DNA of 64,000 bases from Bemisia tabaci (GCF_918797505.1 NC_092793.1:88052411-88116410), one strand, 5' to 3'; counted from the first letter of the stretch, positions 1-10,981 are shown. Notes: generated by a model from the sequence alone, not told the origin. Numbers and translations are program-made.

Positions 1-569
1 CTGATTTTCAACTTTTATAAAAAAAATTACCATCTAAACTTAAAAATCAGTGGATGGTCAACTTAAGGTTGGACTTCTAAGCAGGTTGTACCAGCCATTA
101 CGCAGTTTCAAGCTTGCGAAAAAGCATTTGAGAATGTGTTGGTGCAGCCACAGGCATTTTTTTTTTATTTCTGCTGAGGACTATTGTGGCATCAAGATCT
201 ATGCCACATGGCACCATAGCCTGTACAATTCCAGAGCTTGCAATAAGTTACAGAATCAGGACACTGTATCATCTGCTCAGTGGGGATCATGGTCTTGATG
301 GTCATGTGTCCTGATTCTGTAACTTATTGCAAGCTCTGGAATTGTACAGGCTATGGTGCCATGTGGCATAGATCTTGATGCCACAATAGTCCTCAGCAGA
401 AATAAAAAAAAAATGCCTGTGGCTGCACCAACACATTCTCAAATGCTTTTTCGCAAGCTTGAAACTGCGTAATGGCTGGTACAACCTGCTTAGAAGTCCA
501 ACCTTAAGTTGACCATCCACTGATTTTTAAGTTTAGATGGTAATTTTTTTTATAAAAGTTGAAAATCAG
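1..569. repeat. Large foldback palindrome, 264-bp arms
   Basis: Positions 1-264 are the reverse complement of 306-569 with no mismatch that I could see, around a 41-bp spacer (265-305). Position i pairs with 570-i. The left arm reaches the window edge, so the repeat may continue outside. Each arm carries the same short open frame (50-298 plus, 302-520 minus), which is a consequence of the symmetry and not evidence of a gene. Just beyond the right arm, 566-640 resembles a diverged third copy of the arm start. It may be a foldback element or a recent inverted duplication; an assembly artefact is possible. Confidence 0.85.
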
Positions 570-716
570 TTGGCAGTCAACTTCAAGTAGTACTTTACCC
601 AGCCTGTGGCAGATTTCACCTAGATAAAATAGACTTGAAATTTGAGATCATAGCTGGTGCATGGTACACACACTGTAGTGCATTTTTCGGATTTCCTTGG
701 TGATCTTGAGCATGAT

Positions 717-927
717 CCACAGATCTGTCAAGGCGGATAAAGAATGGTGGTCGCTTTTCGTACCCTCTGGACGTCACACGGTATCGGGTACATGGGCCGG
801 CCGAGGCGACCGGCTCAACCTCGGATTGTACGGCAAAACCCGTACCCTCCTGACATCACAACACTTCAAGATGGCAGCCAAAATCGAAATGCGACCACCA
901 TTCTTAATCCGCCTTGCATATCTGTGG
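717..927. mobile_element. MITE with about 38-bp terminal inverted repeats
   Basis: The ends are inverted copies: the left end begins CCACAGATCTGTCAAGGCGG and the right end, read in reverse, begins CCACAGATATGCAAGGCGG. Both continue into a shared AAGAATGGTGGTCGC block. The 211-bp interior is GC-rich and has no credible gene; the two short ORFs over it are chance. I see no clean target-site duplication (TSD), so the superfamily is unassigned. Confidence 0.7.
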
Positions 928-1156
928 CACCATAGCCTGGTGAGCTACCAATTTTGCCAAATGCTCAGCCTCAAATGATTATGAATCTTGTGTGGAAGAT
1001 GTCCACCTGCAAATTTCGGGATTAATTATAGATAATCTGGAGTGAATTTCCTTAACCCTCCCTCCCTAACTCTACTACCCATACTGCCACGCCCACACCC
1101 TACTCCTTCTCCATACAATGAATCTCTCATTACCTGAAAATGCTCAGTATCGCAAA

Positions 1157-1416
1157 TCGATGGTGTAAGTCCGCAATCACATATCCTGTTTGCGGTGTCT
1201 GAAAATCTCCACCTCTATGTCATTTTTTTAAAGGAGAACAAATGGACACGATTCTTTAAAGTTAATACAGAATTTACTTTGCACAGAGAAGCAAAATCAC
1301 GGCAATTTTAAAGAGTTGCCGTTGAGTAAATAGTTTTCCGTTTAAAAAATGAGGTATGACAGGAAATCTGCGACTTAGCAAACCAAGTTATGTGATTTAA
1401 CGACTTACACCATCGA
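1157..1416. mobile_element. MITE family M1, copy 1
   Basis: The 260-bp unit has terminal inverted repeats starting TCGATGGTGTAAGTC. A second, reverse-oriented copy lies at 58012-58273. Shared internal blocks include the GCGGTGTCTGAAAATCTCC segment near the left end and the TGCCGTTGAGTA segment in the middle. There is no coding capacity. Confidence 0.75.
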
Positions 1417-2756
1417 AATGCTTCGAGTGTGATCGAGCAAATGTAAGTTTACAGGAATCAAAATGTAAAAGATACAATGAGATTTTTCTGTCAATAAATT
1501 ATATGATTTAAATATTTACTAAGTCACAGATAAGATCATTGAAAGCTGAATAGATTGCTCAATCAATTGCTCCTAGAAGCTGAAGTTGGGCTCAGCTTCT
1601 AGGTCAATTTTCACTACGCTTACGAGTGGTATTAGTCAATGGTAAAACATTAGGTTTCAATTAAGTAGGAAATCTGTGTGACAGGATTTTTATTTACGGA
1701 AATGAATAGAATACTAAAAACAGAAACGCAAGAAACAACCTAAAAACAGAAATTTACCTATCATACCTAACAACGACTTTATTCTTCTTTTTAACATGAC
1801 TTAGATATCCAGCATTCACTTATTTTTGCCTAACGTGTGCCTTTCTATCGGTACCTAGTTCTTAAGGTTAAGGATGTTATTTTTTTTTGTCACTCACTTC
1901 ATTCTGTATCTAACAAAACTATTTCAAACGATGGAAGTTATTTTGCAATTTCCTAAAATTATTTTTTCAATGAGGAAAAAATCACTAATGCCTGTTTTTT
2001 TGTTCTTTTTTTCTAGAACTTCTTTACAAAGCGCTTGGTTTCCAGGGATCCTCTTGGAAAATTGACAGCTACTAGTACTCTGCAATTCAACTGATTGTTC
2101 CGTATTGGATCAGTTATTAACAGAGATTTAGCAGCAAAATCACATCATCAAGTTCTTGAAAATCGACATTAAAATGTACTGAAAGATTGGCAGAAGAACA
2201 ATGCACTGCATCATAAAATTGAAGTCTCTTGGAAGTTATTTGTTTCAAAGAAATTTAGTATGTAGGGTTTTTTTGTTTTTATTATTATTATTACTTTTTT
2301 CCAAAAGTAAAAAGACCAGCACTAGTATAACTTTGAATGAGCTTATTGACCTTACTATGAATTGAAAGGGAGGGAATTGGAAGTGTTGGGAATTTTGTGA
2401 AGTGCGATGCTGAAAGTGTTTTTAAAATATATGATGATTGGAATTGAAAGATCTTACCTGTTCAGGAGAACTAGACACGGTGAATGGTGAGTTGCTTCGA
2501 ACTGCTTTTTTCTTGCATGAAATTTTTGCTGTCAATTCTGTAATACTTAGAAAAAATAGACCAGACTGCTGAGTGGAAACTAATTCTATGTAGGATATAT
2601 TGATAAAGCTTCCTCTGAACTTTCAAAGGGAACTCTGTCCAAGTATTAAAGGAATGGAAAATGTCATTGAGAATTTTATGATGACTTTGAAAGAATCTAA
2701 GTTTATCAAAAATCAGTAATTTAATTTGCGGGGGACTGAAACTCTAAATTTTTTGG
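1417..2756. other. Unassigned intergenic sequence
   Basis: This is AT-rich sequence with no credible gene. The short ORF at 1874-2065 is low-complexity T-rich translation and I do not believe it. There is no recognised repeat beyond short A/T runs. Confidence 0.5.
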
Positions 2757-2927
2757 TGTGGCTAAATGCAACAAATTTTGTTGCGTGGCGCCACGCAACA
2801 AAAATTGTTGCATTTAGCCACAGTCATTTTGATTGTTTCATTTAGCCACACAGCACCTATAAGTTGTGGCTAAACGCAACAATTTTTGTTGCGTGGCGCC
2901 ATGAGCCGTGGCTAAATGAGATGTAAT
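2757..2927. repeat. Palindrome cluster cutting the 5' side of the Gypsy pol gene
   Basis: 2757-2822 is a 66-bp palindrome with one mismatch, built on GTGGCTAAATGCAACAA facing its own complement across GGCGCC. More copies of the GTGGCTAAA module occur near 2844 (inverted), 2866 and 2909. The Gypsy reading frame begins immediately after the cluster: an in-frame TAA sits at 2924-2926 and integral reverse-transcriptase sequence starts at 2927. The cluster therefore marks a rearrangement or insertion that removed gag, protease and the RT N-terminus. Confidence 0.75.
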
Positions 2928-5707
2928 CGCCGACACTTGCGGAAATTAAAGAGAAATTAATTGGAGGTAAATGTTTCACGGTGTTGGATATGAAAGATGC
3001 ATTTTACCAGGTGAAACTTACTGAAGATTCTTCAAAGTATTGTGGTTTTATTACTCCATGGGGAGAATACACGTTTTTAAGATTACCCTTTGGAATTTCG
3101 ATTGGGCCTGAGACTCTGCAAAGGCTCAATACTAAATATTTTGGTCCGTTACCCGGCGTAGAAGTCATCTGTGATGACATTGTAACTTATGGTAAGACTG
3201 TAGAAGAACATGATAGTAATTTGTTGGGCGTGTTAAGACAAGCTGATAAAATTAATATTAAATTTAACATAAAAAAATACCAATTTCGGCAACCTAGGAT
3301 TCATTACATGGGTCAAATAATAGATGAAGAAGGTATCCGGCCCTCTGATGAGCATATTCAAGCTATCTTAGATTTGCAACCGCCTAAAAATAAAAAAGGC
3401 TTACAAAAACTGTTGGGTGTTGTTAATTATCTCAGTGAATACATTCCCAATTTAGCAGATTTGACTGCTCCCCTGAGATGGTTGTTGAGGAAAGATGCTC
3501 AGTGGGTTTGGGTAGCTGCGCACTCAGAATGTTTGGAAGACATCAAGGTTGCAGTCTGTAATATCTCAAAGTTAGCTACATTTGATCCTTCTCTACCTAT
3601 TACGGTCCAATGTGATGCTTCTCAATTTGGGTTGGGAGCCTGTTTAATACAATCCAAGAAACCGATTGCTTTTGCATCGCGTAGCTTAAATGATGCGGAA
3701 ACCAGGTATGCTCAGATTGAGAAGGAGTTGCTTTCGATTGTGTTTGCGATTAAAAAGTTTCATAGATTGGTGTATGGGCATGACATCCTGGTAGAAAATG
3801 ACCATAAACCATTGGAAAATATCTTTAAGAAACCACTGTGTAAAATAATGTCCAACCGTTTGCAAAGATTGATGCTTAAATTGATAAATTACCAAATATC
3901 AGTGAAATATGTTCCAGGCAAGGATATGATTATTGCGGATTATTTGTCGCGTAATTTCAAACAAACAGATGTTCCAATCGACCAAGCTATGTCAGAAGTA
4001 GTGCATTGCCTTGAAATTAATTTTGCTATCACACCTAATAAAATACTAGAATTAAGAAATGAAACTAATAAGGATCCAGTCTTACAGAAAATTTTAAATT
4101 TGTACCAACATGGTTGGAATAATTGCAGAGACCCGTTACTGAAACCGGATTACGCTTTAAGAAATGATATTGTAGTTGAAAATGGCATTATTTATCTGGA
4201 AAATCGAATAATTGTTCCTTTGTCCCTTAGGCAAAATTACATGCAATTAATGCATGGGACAGCTCACTTAGGAATCAATAAGACTATTGCCAGAGCGAAT
4301 CAAGTGGTGTTTTGGCCTGGGTTTCGAACGGCAATTGAAAATTTTGTCCGAAGTTGTCAAATATGTGCTAAATATCAAAGCAAAAATGTTAAAGAACCGC
4401 TAATTCCCCATGACATACCTGATCTGCCATTTCACAAGATTGGAATGGATATATGTGAAGTAGCTAATAAAATCTTTTTAGTAGTCACAGACTATTACTC
4501 AAAATGGCTGGAAGTAATTGTTATCAAAAACAAAACTGCAAAAGAGGTTATTTCTGTACTGAAAGACATTTTTAAACATCATGGTATTCCTGCCCAAGTG
4601 GTGTGTGATAATAATCCATTCAGTTCAGTAGAAATGAGAACTTTTGCAAGCGAATTTAATTTTGTAATGACTACTTCTAGTCCAAGATACCCACAATCTA
4701 ACGGTATGGCAGAAAATGCGGTCAAGAGAGCTAAGTCTTTAATTAAGAAGTCAATTGAAGCTAAGGTACCCCTGGCTGATGCTTTATTAGAATATAACAA
4801 TACCCCAATTTTGGATTTAAATGCCTCCCCTGCTCAATTGCTTATGGGCAGAAGACTTAGAACTAAAATGCCGATTAGCTCCAAGAAACTCAAGCCTGAA
4901 ACACTTGATGTGTCAGATGCCATTCAAAAGTCTCAGAATAACATGAAATATTTTCATGATAAATCAGCAAAGTCAAAAGCAGACTTTTCAGCTAATGAAT
5001 CTGTGTTAGTTCTAAGCGATAAGAAATGGATCTCTGGTCAAATTGTTAAAAAACTGAAATATCCTCCTAGATCTTATATTGTTCGTACTGAGTTAGGGCA
5101 GACCTTAAGAAGAAATTCCTCATTTCTAAGAAAATCTTTCAAACCCTTCGCAAATGATCAAATGGATGAATTGTATTACTTGTGTGAAAAGTCTGTTGCT
5201 CAGACAGAACCATTAATAATTAGCGAAGAGGAGATTAATATGGAACAAATGATTCCTGCTATGACCTCAGAAACTGATTCTAGTCAACAACATGAAGATA
5301 GTGTGTCAGAAATAGGTTCGACGTCTCCTTCAGATCTTGTGATAAATGTCAATACACCAATTGGATCCAATAGTTCTCTCAACTTACTGGAGTCCAATGA
5401 AGCTCTGGTGCAGTCAGATGAAACATGCCAGCAGGCGACTGCTAGTGCATCTGTAGAGATTGAATCGCCAGCGCTATTTTACAGCCCTGTGGACAACAGT
5501 GATAGTGACAGTGATGTCACAGTATTATCTACCAGTGGCAGTGAATTTCTGGGTTTTAACACAGATCCGGAAGAGACGCCCCGAACCATAAATCAAAATA
5601 TAGGTCAATTCTCCCAGGTAGGAGATCAAACACCAAAGCTCAGGAATGCGGGTAGAGGAATTAAGAAGAAACTAGACAAGGATTTCGTGTATGGTAAACT
5701 GAAGTAG
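2927..5707 (+). CDS. pol: Gypsy (Ty3-like) retrotransposon Pol, 5'-truncated: RT, RNase H, integrase
   Basis: This is the 3' part of a Gypsy polyprotein that reverse transcribes element RNA and integrates the cDNA. Residues are numbered from codon 2981. RT motif A is LDMKDAFYQV (res 2-11) and the catalytic box is ICDD (63-66), in place of the usual Y/F-x-DD. RNase H shows D211 (CDASQFGLG), the IEKELL segment (245-250) and D273 in ENDHKPL. Integrase keeps H424, H428, C458, C461 and the DD35E triad D489, D542 and E577. The frame is open for about 925 codons and ends in a Ser/Glu-rich acidic tail. RT upstream of motif A, protease and gag are missing, so the element cannot be autonomous. Downstream come a phased motif array, a polypurine tract and a 3' LTR. 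Confidence 0.95.
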   Translation, partial: SPTLAEIKEKLIGGKCFTVLDMKDAFYQVKLTEDSSKYCGFITPWGEYTFLRLPFGISIGPETLQRLNTKYFGPLPGVEVICDDIVTYGKTVEEHDSNLLGVLRQADKINIKFNIKKYQFRQPRIHYMGQIIDEEGIRPSDEHIQAILDLQPPKNKKGLQKLLGVVNYLSEYIPNLADLTAPLRWLLRKDAQWVWVAAHSECLEDIKVAVCNISKLATFDPSLPITVQCDASQFGLGACLIQSKKPIAFASRSLNDAETRYAQIEKELLSIVFAIKKFHRLVYGHDILVENDHKPLENIFKKPLCKIMSNRLQRLMLKLINYQISVKYVPGKDMIIADYLSRNFKQTDVPIDQAMSEVVHCLEINFAITPNKILELRNETNKDPVLQKILNLYQHGWNNCRDPLLKPDYALRNDIVVENGIIYLENRIIVPLSLRQNYMQLMHGTAHLGINKTIARANQVVFWPGFRTAIENFVRSCQICAKYQSKNVKEPLIPHDIPDLPFHKIGMDICEVANKIFLVVTDYYSKWLEVIVIKNKTAKEVISVLKDIFKHHGIPAQVVCDNNPFSSVEMRTFASEFNFVMTTSSPRYPQSNGMAENAVKRAKSLIKKSIEAKVPLADALLEYNNTPILDLNASPAQLLMGRRLRTKMPISSKKLKPETLDVSDAIQKSQNNMKYFHDKSAKSKADFSANESVLVLSDKKWISGQIVKKLKYPPRSYIVRTELGQTLRRNSSFLRKSFKPFANDQMDELYYLCEKSVAQTEPLIISEEEINMEQMIPAMTSETDSSQQHEDSVSEIGSTSPSDLVINVNTPIGSNSSLNLLESNEALVQSDETCQQATASASVEIESPALFYSPVDNSDSDSDVTVLSTSGSEFLGFNTDPEETPRTINQNIGQFSQVGDQTPKLRNAGRGIKKKLDKDFVYGKLK

Positions 5708-5929
5708 ATTCTTCTTAGCCCGAATAATTTTTTTTTCCCCATGCTTTCGGTAATGAATCGAGATTAGCTGTGATAAAAGTACTGATCAACAGATTTTAAC
5801 TATGGGTAGATTGTAAGTATATGTTGTTTTATTATCAATGCCTTAAAATATGTACTTGAACTTGATTGTCACCAATGATTTTTCAGATTGTACAATTAAG
5901 AGGAGAGGCAATACTTGGTATGTGTAAGA

Positions 5930-6429
5930 GGCGATTAACGCCAGATACATTTTGTTTTTTTTGTAGGCGATTAACGCCAAATTCTTTTATACGGTGGTTA
6001 ACACCATTTTCAAGTGTTGTGCAAGCGATTAACGCCAAATTTGTGTTTTATTCATGTAATGAACTTGTATAGCCGTACATGATTAAGGCGATTAACGCCA
6101 AAGGATAACTTTTAAGGAGGCGACTAACGCCATGTTAATATGTTATGTAGGCGAATAAAGTCAAAATTTTTATTGTTGGTAAGGCGACTAACGTCTAAAT
6201 TATGTTTATGGTGAGTAACGCCAATATTACTTTTTAAAAGGGCGACTAACGCCAATAAATGATTTTATTAAGGCGACTAGCGTCTAAATTATGTTTGTGG
6301 TGATTAACGCCAATATTACTTTTTAAAAGGGCGACTAACGCCAATAAGTGATTTTATTAAGGCGACTAACGGCTACATCTTGTTTTATGGCGATTAGCGC
6401 AATGTTACTGTTTTAAGGCGATTAACGCC
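5930..6429 (+). repeat. Array of 16 GGCG-ATTAA-CGCC motifs at ~31-bp spacing
   Basis: A 13-bp motif (best form GGCGATTAACGCC, outer four bases complementary) recurs at 5930, 5966, 5993, 6024, 6087, 6119, 6150, 6183, 6210, 6241, 6272, 6299, 6330, 6361, 6389 and 6417. Steps are 27-36 bp, most often 31; the one 63-bp step looks like a lost unit. Spacers are AT-rich and poorly conserved except for a few local duplications. Some units change in compensating pairs (GGTGGTTAACACC at 5993). The array lies between the Gypsy pol stop and the polypurine tract. A clustered protein-binding region is plausible; the function is unknown. Confidence 0.9.
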
Positions 6430-6445
6430 AAAAACTTATTTCTAT

Positions 6446-6456
6446 AAGGGGGAAGG
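6446..6456 (+). other. Gypsy polypurine tract
   Basis: The purine run AAGGGGGAAGG directly precedes a TGTG-starting sequence, as expected for the plus-strand primer next to a 3' LTR. Confidence 0.65.
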
Positions 6457-6752
6457 TGTGTGGTTGGCAGCCCTTGTCACCTGTCATGGCGCCAGCCACT
6501 GCTCTCTCCTGATTGGCGGTGAGTATTCACGACCACCTTTATCATTATCCGTTTGGGCTTGGGCCACGCCGGCCGCCCTTTTCGTGCCGTTTTCCGTTCG
6601 TTGTATTTTCTCACAATACACTCTTATTTGTATCACCATATTCGTGTATTTGTTCGTTCCACCCCACCACATCACACATCTACTTCCTCAGGAGTCAGGA
6701 CGTTCCGCCAACTGTTCTTAAAGGGCGTTCTTAAAGGGTTAAAAATTTCACT
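6457..6752 (+). mobile_element. Probable 3' LTR of the Gypsy element
   Basis: It starts with TGTGTGG after the polypurine tract and is followed by unrelated sequence. The right boundary is a guess because the 5' LTR is not in the window for comparison. It contains a tandem GTTCTTAAAGGG pair near its end. Overlapping short ORFs on both strands are not believed. Confidence 0.5.
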
Positions 6753-8513
6753 AGCCTGAACCTCCAGTTGGTGTAATTGCTTCCGTCGAAGATGGGAATT
6801 CTGATTCCAGTCTCTAGATCCATAGTTTCTCGAATTGCTTGGTTAATTCGGGATGCAAGGCTTGAGTACTTGGCGTGTTCTCGTTTTCAGGCAGGCTCAT
6901 GGAGAACAATGGAATGACCTTGACTGCTTTGATAGTTCAAATTCGCACTAATATTGATAATTAAAACCGCGAACTGCTACCATGTTGAACTTCTACTTCA
7001 TTGAGGTGATGCGAATAATTACACTTCTAATTACTTCTATTACGGATTATTACTTAAGTTCTTACTGAGCTCCCGTTCTGTCCTAATTTTTGCTCAGCAA
7101 CCCATGATGGCACTGCTGTGGAAGCAAGAGATGAGTGAATAGTATTTTATAACATAAAGAGGAGGGTTTGATCGATCGTGACCTTCCAGATATCCTTATC
7201 TTTTCATCGTGTCTTAGGATGCAGCGATCATGTGCATTTTGAAGCACCCATCATTTTGCGGCCCTTTTCATATCATTGAAGCATGTTTACTGCCACATGC
7301 CGAAGGACATCTGCATGCTTTTCTTTAATTCAGATTGTGTGCCATTAATCTCGTATTAATGTGAGCTGGAAAGCAATCTGTCTCTAGAAAAGCCTGTTGT
7401 AAGTCTCGTTAAACTCTCCCAGGATGGATGATGACATTTTTTTGACACCTTCAGGTAAATTAATAGATTCAAATTTTATTCTCAATCTCCCTTCACAGAC
7501 ATTTTGTCAATGATTAAAGTGAAGACCTCTTACATCTACTCTGTCAATACAGGTAATGTAGAAGGTGGTGCCGAGGCAGTGCAGCCACATATAGATTCTG
7601 TTGCGAGGTCACAGTGTAGGATGACCTATCAGCTAATAATGAGAATGACACTTTGGTCAGGCGCATGCACTTTTTCACGCCAACAAAACTCAATTATCTC
7701 GTAGTGAGTGACACGAAAAGTGGCAGCTGAGATGCTCTAGCTACAGTTTAAGGGTTGATTGGCCTGGTTGACAAACCCAGATCCTTTAACAAGGCCAAGA
7801 TATCTGCGCTTCATCCTGTAGACAACTTATTGAATCCAGACCTGCGTTTCCTTGCTGTGATGTAGAAACGTACATTCCTCCATTTGCTACAACCTTCTAA
7901 AGTTTTACATAAACTTTATATTATTTGTTCCTTTTCTGCAAACTCGGGGGGTTAGTTGATCCCTTAAGGTTCATCTCTGCCTGGCCAAATTAATTCCTAC
8001 TTCTAGATTTTTTCTGGATGAATCAAATCCTTTCTAAGAGATTAATTTCAAAGTATACTTACCCACTTTTTAAATATGTTTAACCACTTAGTCATTCAGC
8101 CTTTACAGTTACATATTAGGTAACTAGTCCAGCCTCACATTCAATGAAAAGTTCAATTTGTCTCTTTGACCTTCAGCAGGCAAGCTTTTAATGCTTTTCA
8201 TGTACCACTATTTCTCATGCAAAGAAGAGCAGTGATCGGCACTATTCTGAGAGGACCACCTCAGTAAGTCTTTCTTTAATTTAACTTCTAGTTAGGCCAA
8301 GGCAATGAATTCCAGTACCAATATTCTGAGAATAACTTGAGTCGTAAAAATGCACATTTTTTAAACAGTAATAGCAGGCGTAAAAGTCTCTGGACTCCTC
8401 AAAGAGGATGGTTTAATTTCATGCTTAAAATGTTACTCGAATTAATAATTCTTATCTTAGGTTAGTTTTCAGGCAAAAAGAATGGTGCTAAACAAGACAT
8501 GACACCACGCAGT
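6753..8513. other. Unassigned intergenic sequence
   Basis: I see no credible gene, RNA or repeat. The ORF at 7504-7704 is short and has no recognisable features. Confidence 0.4.
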
Positions 8514-8749
8514 AGGGGCTTGGAGGACAAGGTGCGCAAGTGCAGTTTTTGCTATTTCAAGATTACATGTTTAAAGTTTCGAAATTCCACAGAGCCTTGT
8601 GGCAGAAAGAAAGTTCAAGCTCAATTATACATTTGATTTTAACAGTGATTTTTTTACTGAATATATTTTAGGACTAGAGTTAGCTGAAATCTTTTGTCAC
8701 CTCAATTTTTTCAAGAACTGCACTTACATGCCTTGTCTTCCACACCACT
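8514..8749. mobile_element. MITE family M2, copy 1
   Basis: Terminal inverted repeats run AGGGGCTTGGAGGACAAGG at the left and, read in reverse, AGTGGTGTGGAAGACAAGG at the right. Both continue to AAGTGCAGTT. The same family recurs at 49409-49604, where a 6-bp TSD is intact. No TSD is obvious here. Confidence 0.75.
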
Positions 8750-9178
8750 GATAAGGAACCTTATTCACTAAAGCTTTCAGTATTCTATTGTTGCAATTTT
8801 TCGTAAATTAAAGGTATCAGGAGGGGATCACTAGTGCGAAAACTAAAGGGGGGAATTTTTTTAGGGGCATCTGGCACTGTGGAGAGTATTATCACAGTGA
8901 ATTTGTCGTTGTTAGTGCCATCGAAGTGCATTAATGCTAATTTGGACCGTGATCTCAGCACTGTAGCTTAATCATTCCACAGGACAAAAATTAGTCCCTT
9001 GATAGAGAACTAACTCCTACGTAAAAATTTGGACTGTGGTCTAGGTGGGCGAGTGAGTGCTACGTTCAGAAACACATTTATCAAAAGGATGTGAAAAATG
9101 CAATGAAGACAAAATGAACAGGAAACAATTGTATATTCTAGAACAGAATAGATAGATGTAGAACATGACTTAGGTATC

Positions 9179-9476
9179 CTTGACTTGAAAATTTGTCTTA
9201 TGAGCTAGGCTGGCACCATTGACCTGACTTAGAAACAAGGCTGGCATTGCGGGATGACACGAGTACATCTGCAAAAATGAGAAACAGAGGGAAAATTAAT
9301 TAGGGTAAGTGTACTGCGATAAGAAGAAGATACTATTTTTTTCACTTCACACATGAATGCTGAGTTTCAGCATTATTAATTTCTCGGTGCTGACAAAGAT
9401 AGGTGTACATTTGTACTGTTTGGTGATTTTCTTAAATTTTTTATCCGTCAATCGATACTTCTCACAATGAAAAGAC
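9179..9476. repeat. Direct segmental duplication, copy 1
   Basis: This approximately 298-bp block is repeated about 1.26 kb downstream at 10439-10739 in the same orientation. Identity is highest in the middle, where 45 bp at 9224-9268 are identical in both copies, and falls toward the edges. On the minus strand that core is preceded by a pyrimidine tract ending TTTTTGCAG and followed by GTCAAT, as a small exon would be. A small hairpin (AATGCTGA-GTT-TCAGCATT) is also shared. Confidence 0.75.
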
Positions 9477-9868
9477 ATGCTCCTGATTCATAAGTTTGAC
9501 TTAAAAACTACTCCTGTTTTACAGTTGAATTCATAAAAATTATCCAATTGACACTGGTACATCTACAACATGTAAAATAATTTAAAATAATGTACAAATT
9601 TAAAAATGAAATTGGTAAATCAGGGAGGGATTCTGCATTACAATTACAGATTTAGGTTTAATCATTATCATTTTTCAATGAATGTCGGGCATTTTAGAAT
9701 TGAAAGGTGGATGCCTCAATTAAAATTACAAGAATGTGTCCGTTAAGTCATTTTTTTTATTGTGTCATTCAAAAGTAGTAAGTGACCGAAGCTTACGGTT
9801 TTTTCCCTAAATTTTTTTGATGACTGCAAATGGGAGAAAAGTTAATTTGAAAGTGCCAAAAATTAGGG

Positions 9869-10264
9869 TGGCCTAAAACGGCGTTTGAACTGCACGCTCG
9901 TAGGATTTGTATGTAAACGTCACGATCAATATGGCGGCGGAATGCGTAGTGGAAGAATACACGGCGGCGTCACGTTGGCGGTGTGTTTTTGTTGGTCAAT
10001 TTGAGGTTATGTAGGTTACTTTGTTTGAGATTCAAATTCATTGTTCTTAATTCTCTAAGGTTTTCAACCAGTATGCGATACAGATGTATGTAGGATATGA
10101 AACATTCACATAGAACTTACTTAACCTCAAACGAGAAATCGTGATGTCAACAACGGCGGCGTGGCGGTAGTAAGCAGGTCGGCTTCGCCGCCGCCATCTT
10201 CCCGTCTATGACGCGTAGCGGCTATTATTCACGGCGGTCGGTTCAAACATGTTTCCGAGGACCC
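9869..10264. mobile_element. Possible palindromic MITE carrying GGCGGC-rich ends
   Basis: The ends share GTTTGAAC followed, at similar distance, by ATGGCGGCGG in inverted orientation. The inner flanks (TTTGAGGTTATGTAGGTTA against its inverted, diverged counterpart) also pair. It lies between the two copies of the segmental duplication. Exact termini and a TSD are not resolved. Confidence 0.4.
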
Positions 10265-10438
10265 CTAAAAAGGAAGCGTTATATCTCCGCGGAGACAATA
10301 TTTCGTGAAATTTTAACGTGCGCATCGTTCTTCTCGTACCGAAAACTGTAAGATTCGACTATTTGCAGGCAAATCCCTCCCGAGCTTAACTGACTCATTG
10401 TTCAGACAACTCTACTTACCTGAATATGGCAAAGATAT

Positions 10439-10739
10439 TCTTGATTGGGAAAATTGTCTTATAAACTATGCTGTCACCATTGACCTGACTTAGAAACAAG
10501 GCTGGCATTGCGGGATGACACGAGTACATCTGCAAAAATGAGAAACAAGAGGGAAAATTAATTAGGGTAAGTGTACTGCGATAAGAGGAAGATACTATTT
10601 TTTTCACTTCACACATGAATGCTGAGTTTCAGCATTATTAATTTCTCAGTGCTGACAATGATTAGTGTGCCTTTGTACTGTTTGGTGATTTTCTTCCATT
10701 TTTTATTCGTCAGTCGATACTTCTCACTTTTAAAAGACT
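10439..10739. repeat. Direct segmental duplication, copy 2
   Basis: This is the partner of 9179-9476. It carries the same perfectly conserved 45-bp core with minus-strand splice-like borders and the same short hairpin. The outer parts show scattered substitutions and small indels. Confidence 0.75.
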
Positions 10740-10801
10740 TAATCTAGATTCCAAAGTATGATTAAAATGATGACTAGAATGAGACTACTGAATGTGACAG
10801 G

Positions 10802-10981
10802 ATGAAAACTAGGTTGGTGTCACAATCGCTGTATCGAAAACTATTGACAAGTAAGGAACTGTCTGAAGAAAAATCAGCTTCTCTCAGAGAGAAACTTTTT
10901 GGAAGCTCAGGGCATGACTTTGAACTTACTGGTGTCTTCAAGACTAAAAAATTGACCAGGAAGAGAAAAGAAAAATTGTTG
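10802..10981 (+). CDS. Possible exon of an unknown basic protein
   Basis: Sixty codons are open from an ATG to a donor-like GTAGGC. The product is Lys/Ser/Glu-rich (KELSEEKSASLREKLF; KTKKLTRKRKEKLL near the end), with amino-acid composition less random than the neighbouring ORFs. I do not recognise it. No neighbouring exon was found, and a chance ORF is a real alternative. Confidence 0.25.

Noticed and set aside
50..520. Identical 72-82 aa ORFs on opposite strands at 50-298 and 302-520
   Set aside because: They are the two arms of one palindrome; no recognisable protein features.
5930..6429. CRISPR-like array
   Set aside because: The repeat is 13 bp, degenerate, with short unconserved spacers, in an insect retrotransposon; no Cas genes.
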